From positions 1,736,001-1,800,000 of the forward strand of contig NZ_CBDCOT010000009.1 of NCBI RefSeq assembly GCF_965219885.1: a stretch of DNA of 64,000 bases, given 5' to 3'. The notes beneath the pieces are model-generated. The model had not been told where the DNA came from, did not search any database, and was given only the letters and a program-made list of their open reading frames with translations. Below, in pieces: positions 8,910 through 18,013 of this stretch. The stretch's first letter is position 1. Each line of letters opens with the position of its first letter. The translations under genes were made by a program, and so were the position numbers. The DNA is from Curvivirga sp965219885 (GTDB taxonomy: Bacteria; Pseudomonadota; Alphaproteobacteria; UBA8366; Aestuariispiraceae).

Positions 8910-10337
8910 TTAAAAGTTAAATGTGTCTTTCACGTTATCTCTAAACAGAATCATATTTTGATACCATGGGGTATGACTGCCATCGAAGCCCCATCGCCAT
9001 TCTGGCGCTTTTTGCAAAATCAGATGTGTACGAACACCCAAAGCACCAGCGAGATGAGCTGGGCCTGTATCTGTTGTAATTACTAGATCAAGTTGATCCA
9101 TGACTGCAGCTGTATCAATAAAGGCATCATTTCCATGATCGAGCTTCATACCTAGATCCGTAACATTTTCTGGTAATTTTACTCTCTCTATTTCTTCTCT
9201 TCCATGAAGGCATTGTAATAGGAAGTAATGACTGTCAGGTCGAAGATGCGGTAAATAGTCAGCGAGCTTTTTGGAACGTCCGGTTTCTGCCTGTGAAGAT
9301 GGATCCCCTTGCCAGATGAGACCTACTTTCTTTTTCTCGCCAGCATTTCTTAGTGTGTCTTGCCATTGTAGTCGAATATTTTCTTCTGCAGACAGATACG
9401 CTTGTGATCCAAGAAGTTCGGCTTCTGTATCGATCTTTAAGAAATGTGGTAAAGATAAAAGAGGGCAATGTATATCAGCTGTTTTGTTCACAGCATCTGT
9501 TATCTTGATTTGTTGGCAAGTGGCATCTGTAAGCAAGGACCTTATCAGACGGGCCAAGCGTGGACGTACCCAAAATGTTATCCTACATCCGAATTCAAGT
9601 ATCTGAGGGATGAAACGAGAAAACATAATCGTATCTCCCATACCTTGTTCATCATGAATTAAAATATGTTTCCCTTGGATGTCTTCCCCTTGCCAAAGAG
9701 GCATGGGAAGGTTCGGCATATCCATGGTTTCACGTGCCCACCGACTTTCGTAATCGGCAAAGCCAGCCTTATAATTACCAAGAGCTAGATTCATACAACC
9801 ATGTTCAAAACGAATCGCTGGGTCGTTTGGGGTTATTTCAAGTGCTTGCCCCAGAAGATCAACGGCAACTTCTGGTTTCGCCAAGTCACGGGCACACATC
9901 GCGGCTAGTTTTAAAATCTGTGGGTCACGTCCTGAAAGCAGTATTGCTTTTCGATAGGCATCTAACGCGTCATTTTTCTCGTTTAATCCTGATAAGACAT
10001 GACCAAGCCAAGTTTGAACTTGTCCGTCTTGTGGTAACAGTTTTTTTGTTTCTAAAAGATGTTCTTTTGCTTTTTCTAGTTGTCCGGACTTCATCAAGGC
10101 GATAGTCAGATTGTGACTTGCACCTCTATGATCAGGCATAAGTTCGATGGATTTTTGCCATGATTTAATGGCTTCATCTTCTAATCTTCCTGCAGCTTGG
10201 ACTGTGCCACGCCAAAACCAGGCCTCAGCATTATCACTTTCTTGAATGATCCACATTTCTGCGTGTTTCAAGGCTCCCATGATATTACCATTTTGCAAAC
10301 AGGATTGAATGGAAACAGCTTGGCTCATATCTTTCAC
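8910..10337 (-). CDS. TPR protein with C-terminal glycosyltransferase-9-like domain
   Basis: This 475-residue protein has about five tetratricopeptide repeats (residues 10-200, for example AWFWRGTVQAAGRLEDEAIK and LGHVLSGLNEKNDALDAYRK). A GT-B domain follows, with HDEQGMGDTIMFSRF, IGLIWQGDPSS-type and TDTGPAHLAGALG motifs like those of ADP-heptose transferases and TPR-GT fusions. Such proteins are often near glycan or flagellar glycosylation genes. It is convergent with the GT8-like gene, consistent with a shared role in surface glycans, which is inference. ATG at 10337 or 10328 are both possible. Confidence 0.8.
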   Translation of the reverse strand: MKDMSQAVSIQSCLQNGNIMGALKHAEMWIIQESDNAEAWFWRGTVQAAGRLEDEAIKSWQKSIELMPDHRGASHNLTIALMKSGQLEKAKEHLLETKKLLPQDGQVQTWLGHVLSGLNEKNDALDAYRKAILLSGRDPQILKLAAMCARDLAKPEVAVDLLGQALEITPNDPAIRFEHGCMNLALGNYKAGFADYESRWARETMDMPNLPMPLWQGEDIQGKHILIHDEQGMGDTIMFSRFIPQILEFGCRITFWVRPRLARLIRSLLTDATCQQIKITDAVNKTADIHCPLLSLPHFLKIDTEAELLGSQAYLSAEENIRLQWQDTLRNAGEKKKVGLIWQGDPSSQAETGRSKKLADYLPHLRPDSHYFLLQCLHGREEIERVKLPENVTDLGMKLDHGNDAFIDTAAVMDQLDLVITTDTGPAHLAGALGVRTHLILQKAPEWRWGFDGSHTPWYQNMILFRDNVKDTFNF

Positions 10338-10390
10338 CCATCGAGTTGAAGGCTAAAGGTTAAAGTGATTTGGATAAAATCCCAATAAAA

Positions 10391-10420
10391 AACCCCGCAC
10401 TAGTCATGCGGGGTTTTTAA
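10391..10420 (-). terminator. Stem-loop terminator, probably bidirectional
   Basis: AACCCCGCA and TGCGGGGTT form a 9-bp stem around a 7-base loop, with A-run on the left and T-run on the right. It lies just downstream of the PagL-like gene on the minus strand. Confidence 0.85.
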
Positions 10421-10439
10421 AAAGGTCTAAGACTAGGAT

Positions 10440-10967
10440 CTAGTCAAACACATTCAAAACTTGACCGATTGGGTGGGAGTAATGAAGTGTTACAACTTCT
10501 GTACCTGGGTTGCTGTCACCGATACCTGCATTTGATAAGTGGTATAGAGACGCCCCAATACGCGCGTTGTTGTCAAATTCATAAGCAACTTCGATCGCAG
10601 AACGGAATTCGATAGAATGACCTAAATCCTTACCATTGCCATCTGCATAAATGCCTGGTGCAAAAGAAGGAGCGATAATGATGTTGTCTGTCACATACCA
10701 GTCGTAACGAACGCCTGCATAAACATAACCAGCACCTTCACCAGTTCCCATAACACCTAAGAATGGGTTTAGGTGAAAAATTTCACTACCGGAAATTAAT
10801 TCAGCATGGCCTGTTACTGTTTGATCTTCGTCGTCACCGTTTAAGGCATCATAGTAACCAACACCAACACGTAAATACGAAGAATCATGTTCCTGTGCAG
10901 ATGCAACAGAACTCATTCCAAAAATTAATGCTGCCCCTGCAGCAATCTTCCCCAATAACCTCAGCAC
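10440..10967 (-). CDS. PagL-like lipid A deacylase / acyloxyacyl hydrolase
   Basis: This small outer-membrane beta-barrel (175 residues) likely removes the 3-O acyl chain of lipid A. From the GTG at 10967, residues 1-24 form a signal peptide ending ASA. The barrel ends with YHLSNAGIGDSNPGTE. His143, Ser145 and Glu157 keep the H-x-S-x11-E spacing of the PagL catalytic triad (His126, Ser128, Glu140, from memory). The GTG is preferred because GAGG sits five bases upstream; the longer frame needs a TTG and would bury the signal peptide. The gene stands alone with its own terminator. Confidence 0.85.
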   Translation of the reverse strand: MLRLLGKIAAGAALIFGMSSVASAQEHDSSYLRVGVGYYDALNGDDEDQTVTGHAELISGSEIFHLNPFLGVMGTGEGAGYVYAGVRYDWYVTDNIIIAPSFAPGIYADGNGKDLGHSIEFRSAIEVAYEFDNNARIGASLYHLSNAGIGDSNPGTEVVTLHYSHPIGQVLNVFD

Positions 10968-11427
10968 GGCTACCTCACTTGATCCACTGTCTTTTAAAAT
11001 AAACAAACAAATGTGTGTACATATAAATTTGTTTGCAAAATTCTCATTAATCTAGGTTAGGTATACTCAAATATTGGGGGATGGCAAAGTATTTATTCAT
11101 GTTAATTTCAAGAAAACTATATTTGACTAGATATCGTGACAAGAATGCAACGCTCTGAAATTGATAAGGAAAATTACTGAGAGGCGCATGTAACATAGGT
11201 TTAAGGATGCTTGTGGGGGCTTAGGGTATTGACCAATCTGTCTTTCAGGCGTAAAAGAGCGCGCCTTTTATATGATTTTATCTTATTGAGGTGCTTTGTT
11301 TATCCTATATTTATACGGACATTCCAAGCTTTCGTGCCATACTGATTCGTAGTTATACAAGTCTGTTTGGTTATCAAGTAAGAAAAGGCGTCAAAAGACG
11401 CTAATTGCTATGTAAAGGATTAATCCC
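10968..11427. other. Intergenic region, about 460 bases, no gene seen
   Basis: This stretch separates the divergent PagL-like and rpmB genes and should hold both promoters. I see no convincing ORF. Two small stems are visible. One at 11247-11266 (AGGCG...CGCCT, followed by TTTAT) looks terminator-like. The other is GCGTC-AAAA-GACGC at 11388-11401 in the rpmB leader, which ends 27 bases before the rpmB start and could take part in ribosomal-protein autocontrol. Neither matches an RNA family I know. Confidence 0.5.
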
Positions 11428-11718
11428 ATGGCTCGTCGTTGTATGATCACCGGCAAAACCGTGATGAGCGGTAACAACGTTTCTCACGCTATTAACAAGA
11501 CTCGTCGTCGTTTTCTGCCAAACTTGCAGACAACACGTTTGATGAGCGAAGTTTTAGGCGAAGATGTTCGCTTGCGCTTGTCTACACGTGCATTACGCAC
11601 AATCGAAGTTAAAGGTGGCTTGGATGCTTTCTTGTTAGGCACACCAAACCGCAAACTTCCAGCTGAAGCGCAAAAGATCAAACGTCGCATTCAGAAAAAA
11701 GCAGCTGCTGCATCTTAA
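11428..11718 (+). CDS. rpmB: 50S ribosomal protein L28
   Basis: The 96-residue protein begins MARRCMITGKTVMSGNNVSH, the classical L28 N-terminus, followed by TRRRFLPNLQ and a basic body. It is a structural component of the large ribosomal subunit. Length matches alphaproteobacterial L28, which is longer than the 78-residue enterobacterial form. The ATG has AAAGGA upstream. It is transcribed alone, with its own leader and terminator; rpmG is not adjacent. Confidence 0.97.
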   Translation: MARRCMITGKTVMSGNNVSHAINKTRRRFLPNLQTTRLMSEVLGEDVRLRLSTRALRTIEVKGGLDAFLLGTPNRKLPAEAQKIKRRIQKKAAAAS

Positions 11719-11748
11719 TTAGATAAAGCATATTTGCTGAAGCATTTC

Positions 11749-11780
11749 TTGGCCCGATCAATTTGATCGGGTCTTTTTTT
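11749..11780 (+). terminator. rpmB terminator
   Basis: GCCCGATCAA / TTGATCGGG form a long stem with a very short loop, followed by a run of eight Ts. It is a strong intrinsic terminator 30 bases after the rpmB stop. Confidence 0.92.
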
Positions 11781-11793
11781 TATCTTAATTTTG

Positions 11794-12441
11794 CTACGCC
11801 TTTAAATTTTGCAACATGTTTGCAGCTTCGATCATCTTATCGCGCGCTAAGAGTCGATCAGATGATTGAGGTAATATCGCATTTAATAGAAACTCAATTT
11901 CAGTGAGTGCTGTTTGTCGATCAATCCCACCCAGTTGCAGGCCACAGCGAAGCCATAACCCATCTATCGCAGTCGTTAAGGTCATTGTTATTTGTTTCGC
12001 ATCTTCAACAGTCGTAATGTGTTCTAATGCAGAATATAAGTTTGAATGCATTCTGCGATAAATAACTGCTTGGATTCGTTGAAATTGCATGTTGAATGGA
12101 ACTTCTGCGCAGAGGTTGATCCAACTATGTGCTACTTCGGGCCTGAAGGATGTATGGGAAAAGTTTGCTTGTACGACCGCGTATATTCTTTCCCATGGAT
12201 TTTGGGCTACATTGAACAGGCAGACGACTTCTTTCCTGACGACTGAATTCGCCTCTCGCATAGCAGCCTCCAATAGTTCATCTTTATTTTTATAATAATG
12301 AAGAATCCCTGCTTTGGATATGCCAGCTTCCTCAGCGACCCTATGCAATGTAGTTCCCTGAATACCATATTTTGTGAGAGTTTGATATGCCGTAATCGCC
12401 AATTCCGAACGGCGAATTTTTGCAATATTTTTTCGACCCAT
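11794..12441 (-). CDS. TetR-family repressor, BetI-like
   Basis: This 215-residue regulator has an N-terminal TetR helix-turn-helix (TTLHRVAEEAGISKAGILHY, residues 30-49). Its ligand domain resembles BetI: SHSWINLCAEVP-like, FQRIQAVIYRRMHSNL and AIDGLWLRCGLQLGGID. BetI senses choline and represses betaine-synthesis or choline-uptake genes. It is divergent from a ChoX-like choline binding protein, and an operator-like palindrome lies between them, so choline-responsive control is a good inference. The ATG has AGGGG nine bases upstream. betA and betB are not in the window. Confidence 0.85.
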   Translation of the reverse strand: MGRKNIAKIRRSELAITAYQTLTKYGIQGTTLHRVAEEAGISKAGILHYYKNKDELLEAAMREANSVVRKEVVCLFNVAQNPWERIYAVVQANFSHTSFRPEVAHSWINLCAEVPFNMQFQRIQAVIYRRMHSNLYSALEHITTVEDAKQITMTLTTAIDGLWLRCGLQLGGIDRQTALTEIEFLLNAILPQSSDRLLARDKMIEAANMLQNLKA

Positions 12442-12507
12442 CGATAAGCCCCTTTCTTATGGCAGAATAATTTTTGTTGACTCATTAAGCAATACTGAAC
12501 AATAAAT

Positions 12508-12537
12508 ATATTTACTTACCAAATGGTAAGTTTATAT
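12508..12537. promoter_or_regulatory. Candidate TetR/BetI-type operator
   Basis: The core ACTTACC-AAAT-GGTAAGT (12514-12531) is a perfect inverted repeat. It extends outwards with two mismatches to ATATTTACTTACC / GGTAAGTTTATAT. It sits in the divergent promoter region, 67 bases upstream of the repressor gene and 25 before the choX-like ATG. Confidence 0.7.
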
Positions 12538-12561
12538 TTTGATCGTTCAGGGAGGACGAAA

Positions 12562-13515
12562 ATGAATCAGCAAAAATATATCAAGAAAATAATTGCGCCG
12601 TTACTTGCTGTCGCGTCAGTTTGGGCTGTGCCAAGTGTCGCTGCTGATAGCCAAAATTCATGTGACCTTGTACGCATGGCAGAACCAGGATGGACAGATT
12701 TGGCTCTGACTACTGGAACAGCTTCAGTCATATTAAAGGGGCTAGGATATGACACAGAAACCAAGGTACTTGGTATTCCAGTTATATATGAAGCGATGGT
12801 GAATCGGGATCTGGATGTATTCTTAGGTTACTGGGATCCAGCCATGGAAACATATTTTGCAACCTACAAAAATACCGGGAAAATCAAAACAATTCACAAA
12901 AATTTGGACGGTGCGAAATTTACTTTTGCCGTGCCGAAATTCGTTTATGAGGCAGGCGTCACAGACTTTAGTGATCTGAAAGCACATGCTGATAAATTCG
13001 ATAGGAAGCTTTATGGTTTAGAGGCGGGTTCAAATGAACTAATGTTCGATGTTATTAATGACGCGCAGTTTGGAATTACGGATTGGGAAGTCATTGAAAG
13101 CTCAGAACAGGGCATGTTAGCACAAGTCGATCGATCTATCCGTCGAGATAAATGGATTGCGTTTGTCGGCTGGGCACCTCATCCCATGAATACACGATTT
13201 GAGATTGAATATCTAACGGGGGGTGATGACCATTATGGCCCAGATTTTGGTGGTGCTTCTGTTTATACGCAAGTGCGTGAAACTTATGCCGATGAATGCC
13301 CCAATGTATCAAAACTCCTGAGCCAATTGACCTTTAATGTTTCAATGGAAAGTAAAGGGATGGGATATATTCTGGACGAGGGTATGAGCCCGGAAGAAGC
13401 TGGTGTTTTGCTAATAAAAGAGAATGCCAATCTTTTGGATGGTTGGCTTAAGAATGTAAAAACAAAGGATGGTGCAGATGGATTAACCTCTGTGAAGAAA
13501 TCATTAGGCTTATAG
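12562..13515 (+). CDS. choX: ChoX-like choline/betaine periplasmic binding protein
   Basis: This 317-residue substrate-binding protein has a signal peptide (residues 1-28, ending VAA). It belongs to the glycine betaine/choline group of ABC transporter binding proteins. Binding residues of Sinorhizobium ChoX (Trp43, Asp45, Trp90, Asn156, Trp205, from memory) appear to correspond to Trp44, Asp46, Trp91, Asn158 and Trp204. These form the aromatic box for a trimethylammonium head group. The ATG has GGAGG seven bases upstream. No permease (ChoW) or ATPase (ChoV) gene follows, so it must work with partners encoded elsewhere. Confidence 0.87.
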   Translation: MNQQKYIKKIIAPLLAVASVWAVPSVAADSQNSCDLVRMAEPGWTDLALTTGTASVILKGLGYDTETKVLGIPVIYEAMVNRDLDVFLGYWDPAMETYFATYKNTGKIKTIHKNLDGAKFTFAVPKFVYEAGVTDFSDLKAHADKFDRKLYGLEAGSNELMFDVINDAQFGITDWEVIESSEQGMLAQVDRSIRRDKWIAFVGWAPHPMNTRFEIEYLTGGDDHYGPDFGGASVYTQVRETYADECPNVSKLLSQLTFNVSMESKGMGYILDEGMSPEEAGVLLIKENANLLDGWLKNVKTKDGADGLTSVKKSLGL

Positions 13516-13519
13516 TCGG

Positions 13520-14413
13520 ATGTTATTCACACCTTCAGAAGAAAAAAATGAAATCATAAACGGGAAGCAGATATGTTATGTGGAAATGGGACAATCTGCT
13601 TCTCCGGTTCTGATTTTAATCGTTGGCTTGGGTATGCAGCTTGTGGAATGGCCTGTTGGTTTCATTCAGGCCTTATCAAAACAATATAGATTAGTATTGC
13701 TAGATAATCGCGACGCAGGGAAATCAGCTAGATATGGTCCTGTTCATGAAGAGACTGCGAAAAATTTTGATTGGCAGTTAAGTGAAATGCGAGGGATGGA
13801 ATATGATCTATTTGATATGGCTGATGATATCATAGATTTGGCTGATCAATTATCCATTCGCAAATTCGGCTGTATAGGCTTTTCTATGGGCGGCATGATT
13901 GCGCAAATTGTAGCAGCTCAACATAAAGAGAGAGTTGAAGCTTTGGCATCCCTATGTAGTAGTGGTGGGACATTGCCTTTAGGAGCGACTAAGGAAGCTG
14001 AAAGTGTGATGAATGAAACCATGCACAATGCTGGGCATGATATTGAAACGTATACCTATCGCTTATTTAAGAGTAGCCAATATTTTCTTGGGAATGCGTT
14101 CTTTGATACAAAGAAGCTTTTAAATGAAACTCAGAAACTTGTAAAACGCGGGTACAACCCGGGGGGAATATTTAGACAGGCTAAAGCTATCTATGGCACA
14201 ACTGATCGGCAGAAACTACTAGAAGAGATATATGTTCCAACCTTGATATTACATGGAGTGGAAGATACTTGCATCCATCATTCACATGCAGTGAATACGA
14301 AGAGATTAATATCTCAGGCCCGATTAGAACTACTAACAATGCATGGGCATTACTTAAGCGAAGAACTAGGGGGGAAGGTGTTTAATTGGCTTGCAGAGGT
14401 TTATTCTAAATAG
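13520..14413 (+). CDS. Alpha/beta hydrolase
   Basis: This 297-residue protein has the alpha/beta hydrolase fold. The nucleophile elbow is GFSMGG with Ser122; LDNRDAGKS near 61 is the oxyanion-loop region; candidate acid and His residues lie in VEDTCIHH and TMHGHY near the end. It starts four bases after the choX-like stop and is surely co-transcribed with it. A link to choline esters (for example, release of choline from an ester) is attractive but only inferred from position. It ends at a strong terminator. Confidence 0.8.
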   Translation: MLFTPSEEKNEIINGKQICYVEMGQSASPVLILIVGLGMQLVEWPVGFIQALSKQYRLVLLDNRDAGKSARYGPVHEETAKNFDWQLSEMRGMEYDLFDMADDIIDLADQLSIRKFGCIGFSMGGMIAQIVAAQHKERVEALASLCSSGGTLPLGATKEAESVMNETMHNAGHDIETYTYRLFKSSQYFLGNAFFDTKKLLNETQKLVKRGYNPGGIFRQAKAIYGTTDRQKLLEEIYVPTLILHGVEDTCIHHSHAVNTKRLISQARLELLTMHGHYLSEELGGKVFNWLAEVYSK

Positions 14414-14416
14414 AAA

Positions 14417-14441
14417 AAGCCCGGATTTTCTATCCGGGCTA
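14417..14441 (+). terminator. Terminator after the choX-hydrolase operon
   Basis: AGCCCGGAT and ATCCGGGCT form a perfect 9-bp stem around TTTCT. It lies between convergent genes and is preceded by an A-run, so it may serve both strands. Confidence 0.85.
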
Positions 14442-14455
14442 ATATTTCGGGTTAT

Positions 14456-16159
14456 TTAACTGCGCAGCTCTGACAAGAAGTTATCGACTTCACGCTTCAT
14501 TTCGTTACTTTCATTTTCTAAGTCTTGAGCAACAGTGTGAAGTTCTTGAGACAGCGCGCTGGTTTGTTCTGCTGCATTTGCAACTAACTCAATACGCTCA
14601 CTTACATTACGTGTTGCGGTGGCTGTATTTTCAACATTCATCGCAATTTCACCTGTTGCCGCATTTTGTTCTTCTACCGCGGAGGCAATGCCGCTTGCCA
14701 TCTCATCAATTGTATTGATCATTTGAGTTACAGCATTGATGTTTTCGGCACTGGCCACAGTTTGACCTTGAATAGCTTTAACCTGATCTTCAATTTGACC
14801 TGTCGCGCTAGATGTTTGGCTGGCTAAGTTTTTCACTTCATTCGCTACGACCGCAAAACCTTTACCTGCTTCACCTGCACGCGCCGCTTCAATAGTAGCG
14901 TTGAGGGCCAGCAAGTTTGTTTGTTCTGCGATATCATGAATCAGGTTCACGACGTCCCCGATAGATTGTGCCGCTTCGGAAAGGCCAGATACTTCACGAT
15001 TGGCTTCTTCAACCTGTTCTACGCCATCGCGTAAGGAAGCTGATACTTGTGCTACCTGACGGGAAATTTCCTGAATAGAAGAGGATAGCTCTGTACTTGC
15101 GGCAGAAACCGTCTCCACATTTGTACTTGCTTCTGCTGTGACGCGGGATACTTCTCCAGCTTCATCGGTGGTTTGAGTGGCGTTGGATGCCATACGTTCA
15201 GACGTGCCTTGAAGTTGGGAAACTGATTTATTGACACTCTCAACGACATTACGGATACGGTTTTCTAAGCTGTCAGCCATGGCTAAGGTGTCTTGGCGAC
15301 GACGTTCTGTATTCTCTTTTTCTATTTGATCCTGTCGACTACGCAGTTCATCGTTATGCTTTGCCTGGTCACGGAAACCGACAACTGAATCTGCCATTTC
15401 TCCCAATTCGTCCCTGCGGCCAATTCCAGTGATTTCTTGGCTATAGTCTTTGTTGCCAATCGCCAACATGTTTTCACGTAAACCTAGCAAGGTGTTCGCG
15501 AAGTCACGGCTAATTAGATATCCGATAATTAAAACAACAATTAAGCTGATAACAGCTACGCCGACAAATTCAAACAGGATTGAAAGAGCAGCGGCCTCAA
15601 GATCATCAACATAAAGACCCGTGCCAATATGATGGCCCCATGGTAATGGCGCCGCATAGGAGACTTTTTCAAAGGCAGCGTCTTTATCTTCGCCTGGTTT
15701 TGCCCAGACATAGCTAAAGAAGCCGTTGTTTTTACCTTTTGATGCAGCCAGCAATTCCTGAATTACAAATAATCCGTTTTGATCCTTAACTTGTGACATA
15801 TCTTTGCCTACAAGTTTTGGGGCTGCGCCGTGCATTTGTGCGATACCTTTTCCATCATAAGAAAATAGATAGCCTGCACCGTTATCAAATTTTATATCGG
15901 AGGCAACTTCATAGTATCGTTTAAGGGCCTCCTCTTTAGTAAGAATACCTTCATCAATTTTCTTTTGATAACCTTCAGCAACGTTGATTGCGGAATCAAC
16001 AACAGATTTGATTTTATCTTTCCTGTCTTCCAGCATAACTGAAAAAATGGTTGAAGAGCCTAAGAGTGAAATAATGGTTAAGCTAAAGACCATCAGGACG
16101 AGAAGAATCCCGAATTTTGCACGCATTTTTAAGTTTTTTATCATTTTCCGGTTCCCCAT
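14456..16159 (-). CDS. Methyl-accepting chemotaxis protein with single Cache (sCache_2) domain
   Basis: This 567-residue transmembrane receptor has TM1 at about 16-36 and a periplasmic sensor at about 40-188. The sensor matches sCache_2 (KFDNGAGYLFSYDGKGIAQMH, PLPWGHHIGTGLYVDD), a domain that binds small organic acids. TM2 is at about 191-214, then HAMP, then the signalling hairpin (EQTNLLALNATIEAARAG). The classic C-terminal CheR-binding pentapeptide is not obvious; it ends VDNFLSELRS. ATG at 16159 or at 16144 (GGAACCGG upstream) are both credible. It is monocistronic and convergent with the hydrolase. Confidence 0.93.
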   Translation of the reverse strand: MGNRKMIKNLKMRAKFGILLVLMVFSLTIISLLGSSTIFSVMLEDRKDKIKSVVDSAINVAEGYQKKIDEGILTKEEALKRYYEVASDIKFDNGAGYLFSYDGKGIAQMHGAAPKLVGKDMSQVKDQNGLFVIQELLAASKGKNNGFFSYVWAKPGEDKDAAFEKVSYAAPLPWGHHIGTGLYVDDLEAAALSILFEFVGVAVISLIVVLIIGYLISRDFANTLLGLRENMLAIGNKDYSQEITGIGRRDELGEMADSVVGFRDQAKHNDELRSRQDQIEKENTERRRQDTLAMADSLENRIRNVVESVNKSVSQLQGTSERMASNATQTTDEAGEVSRVTAEASTNVETVSAASTELSSSIQEISRQVAQVSASLRDGVEQVEEANREVSGLSEAAQSIGDVVNLIHDIAEQTNLLALNATIEAARAGEAGKGFAVVANEVKNLASQTSSATGQIEDQVKAIQGQTVASAENINAVTQMINTIDEMASGIASAVEEQNAATGEIAMNVENTATATRNVSERIELVANAAEQTSALSQELHTVAQDLENESNEMKREVDNFLSELRS

Positions 16160-16283
16160 AATCCTATGAAGTTTATGTTTTATATGATTGTTATTTGTTA
16201 TTTAGCGACATTATAAAGCAAAAAAAGCCTTAAAAGTCCATGAAATTATTATGACTTATCGGCCTTGGGGAATTGAATAAAAG

Positions 16284-17420
16284 TTATTTTATACCGAGTT
16301 CTTTTAAAACAATCTCTTCATTTTCTTGATGAATATAAGATGCGCGAAACTCTGCGAATTCCGTTTGAGTATATAAGCATTTTAACGCCCAAACTGCAGA
16401 ACCCCGTATCGTTGGAGATGGGTCTTCTAGCAATTTTTCAATTTTAGGTACGAAGGTTGGATTTCCGCTATTGCCTAGTGCTATTAAAACATTGCGAAGA
16501 AAGCGTTCACGACCAATGCGTTTTACAGGGCTTGCAGTAAAGAACTTTCTGAAAGATGCATCATCCATATCAAGGAAATCAATTAGACGCGGGCCTTTCA
16601 GTTCCGGGCGCGGCCAGAAATCTGTCTCTTTTGTACGTGTCGCAAATTTGTTCCAGGGGCAAGCAGCCAGACAATCATCGCATCCATAAATCCTATTGCC
16701 CATAGGTTTGCGAAACTCTTCATCGATCATGCCCTGATGTTCAATGGTGAGATAAGAAATACAACGTTTTGCGTCCAATTTATAAGGGGCAGGAAAAGCG
16801 TTGGTTGGGCAAGCAACCTGACAATCCATACAAGAGCCACAATGATCTTTTTCCGGTTCATCAGCTGGTAATTCTATTGTTGTGAATACTTCACCTAAAA
16901 AAAGCCAGCTACCATAATCACGGGACACAATATTGGTGTGTTTTCCTTGCCAACCCAATGTGGATTGAGCGGCGACAGCTTTTTCCAACACGGGTGCGGT
17001 ATCAACAAACACTTTGACATCGGTATCAGATTGAGCTGTAAAGTTCTGTTCAACGATCCATCGGGCCAGCTGTTTTAAGCGTTTTTTTACCAGATCGTGA
17101 TAGTCTTTATTTTGTGCATAAACGGAAATATTTGCACGTTCATGAAACAGGTTTTTGATCATGGGATCCAAAGATGGCCCATAGTTTAATCCCAGAACGA
17201 TCACGGATTTTACCTCTGGCCAAAGACCTTCTGGGCTTTCACGATGTTCAACACGGCCTGCCATCCATTCCATCGTACCATAAGACTTTTCATCCAGAAA
17301 TTCATGAAGACGTTTTTTATTTCGATCAGGTATAGATACAGGGGCAAATCCAATGGAATCAAAACCAATGGATTTCGCCTTCTCAATGATTTGTTTCTTA
17401 ATTTCTGTTGTTTCAATCAT
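16284..17420 (-). CDS. queG: Epoxyqueuosine reductase
   Basis: QueG catalyses the last step of queuosine synthesis, reducing epoxyqueuosine in tRNA with cobalamin and two [4Fe-4S] clusters. The 378-residue protein shows FVDTAPVLEKAVA with the catalytic Asp140, the cluster cysteines CGSCMDCQVACP (194-204), Cys220 and CDDCLAACP (247-254), and a C-terminal HEAT-like repeat (PTIRGSAVWALKCL). It follows the PAS gene by 17 bases. The enzyme needs B12, the same cofactor sensed by the riboswitch at 4428. Other queuosine genes lie 1.7 kb upstream. Confidence 0.95.
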   Translation of the reverse strand: MIETTEIKKQIIEKAKSIGFDSIGFAPVSIPDRNKKRLHEFLDEKSYGTMEWMAGRVEHRESPEGLWPEVKSVIVLGLNYGPSLDPMIKNLFHERANISVYAQNKDYHDLVKKRLKQLARWIVEQNFTAQSDTDVKVFVDTAPVLEKAVAAQSTLGWQGKHTNIVSRDYGSWLFLGEVFTTIELPADEPEKDHCGSCMDCQVACPTNAFPAPYKLDAKRCISYLTIEHQGMIDEEFRKPMGNRIYGCDDCLAACPWNKFATRTKETDFWPRPELKGPRLIDFLDMDDASFRKFFTASPVKRIGRERFLRNVLIALGNSGNPTFVPKIEKLLEDPSPTIRGSAVWALKCLYTQTEFAEFRASYIHQENEEIVLKELGIK

Positions 17421-17437
17421 CTGATCAAATAATTATG

Positions 17438-17998
17438 TCATTCTGATAATTTAATCAGATGCATAAGTTCTTCTTTGCTGTAACTTTCATTACGATAATC
17501 ATCCCGGTTTCGATGTAACGTTTTATGTGCATGTTCCGCATCATAGCCATAAATGGTAAAACATAAAATAGCTTCTGGTTCTGTGAGTGGCAGGATGCAT
17601 CGAAGAGAAGATTTTTCTTGTCCTGCTTGTTCTATTTCACGAAAGGTAATCAGGCATTTTTGGGTTGATCGAGCCTCATTCCATTTTTTAATGATGACGT
17701 CAGCGATATGAGGGGAATGGTGCTGATAACTATCGCGTAAAGTAATGCCCTTTTTATCTAACGCATCCAAACCACTAATATGGTCGCCAGCTAAATACAT
17801 TTTGTAGTCGTCTAGATCTGGCACATAAATATGTATCGAAATATCAGGCAAAGCTGACCAGAATTCCAGCGGGTCCAGTTGTGATTTAGATGGTGGTTTA
17901 TTAGTATCAGATTGTTTTAACCAATGACGTATCAATGGGCCACAAGCTTTATGAGATAGGATCGTCTCAATGGAAGCTGGAATATGTGATGCAGGCAC
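17438..17998 (-). CDS. PAS_5-type domain protein
   Basis: This 186-residue protein consists of one PAS-like domain of the alphaproteobacterial PAS_5 type: DPLEFWSALPDISIHIYVPD near 47, then MYLAGDHISGLDALDKKG. No output domain is attached, so it may be a stand-alone sensor or adaptor. The start is GTG at 17998 with AAGGAG ten bases upstream. It lies between the GT2 gene (15-base gap) and queG (17-base gap), so the three are probably one operon. A second PAS_5 gene is at 41718. Confidence 0.7.
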   Translation of the reverse strand: MPASHIPASIETILSHKACGPLIRHWLKQSDTNKPPSKSQLDPLEFWSALPDISIHIYVPDLDDYKMYLAGDHISGLDALDKKGITLRDSYQHHSPHIADVIIKKWNEARSTQKCLITFREIEQAGQEKSSLRCILPLTEPEAILCFTIYGYDAEHAHKTLHRNRDDYRNESYSKEELMHLIKLSE

Positions 17999-18013
17999 CG
18001 TGAAAGTCGCTCC

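Noticed and set aside
8907..8912. Zero-gap convergent gene pairs (8909/8910, 26966/26967, 46845-46848) as a regulatory feature.
   Set aside because: Tail-to-tail contact is common in compact genomes and no special structure is seen at these joints.
11247..11401. Stem-loops before rpmB as a small RNA gene.
   Set aside because: The stems are short and I see no promoter-terminator pair that defines a separate RNA.
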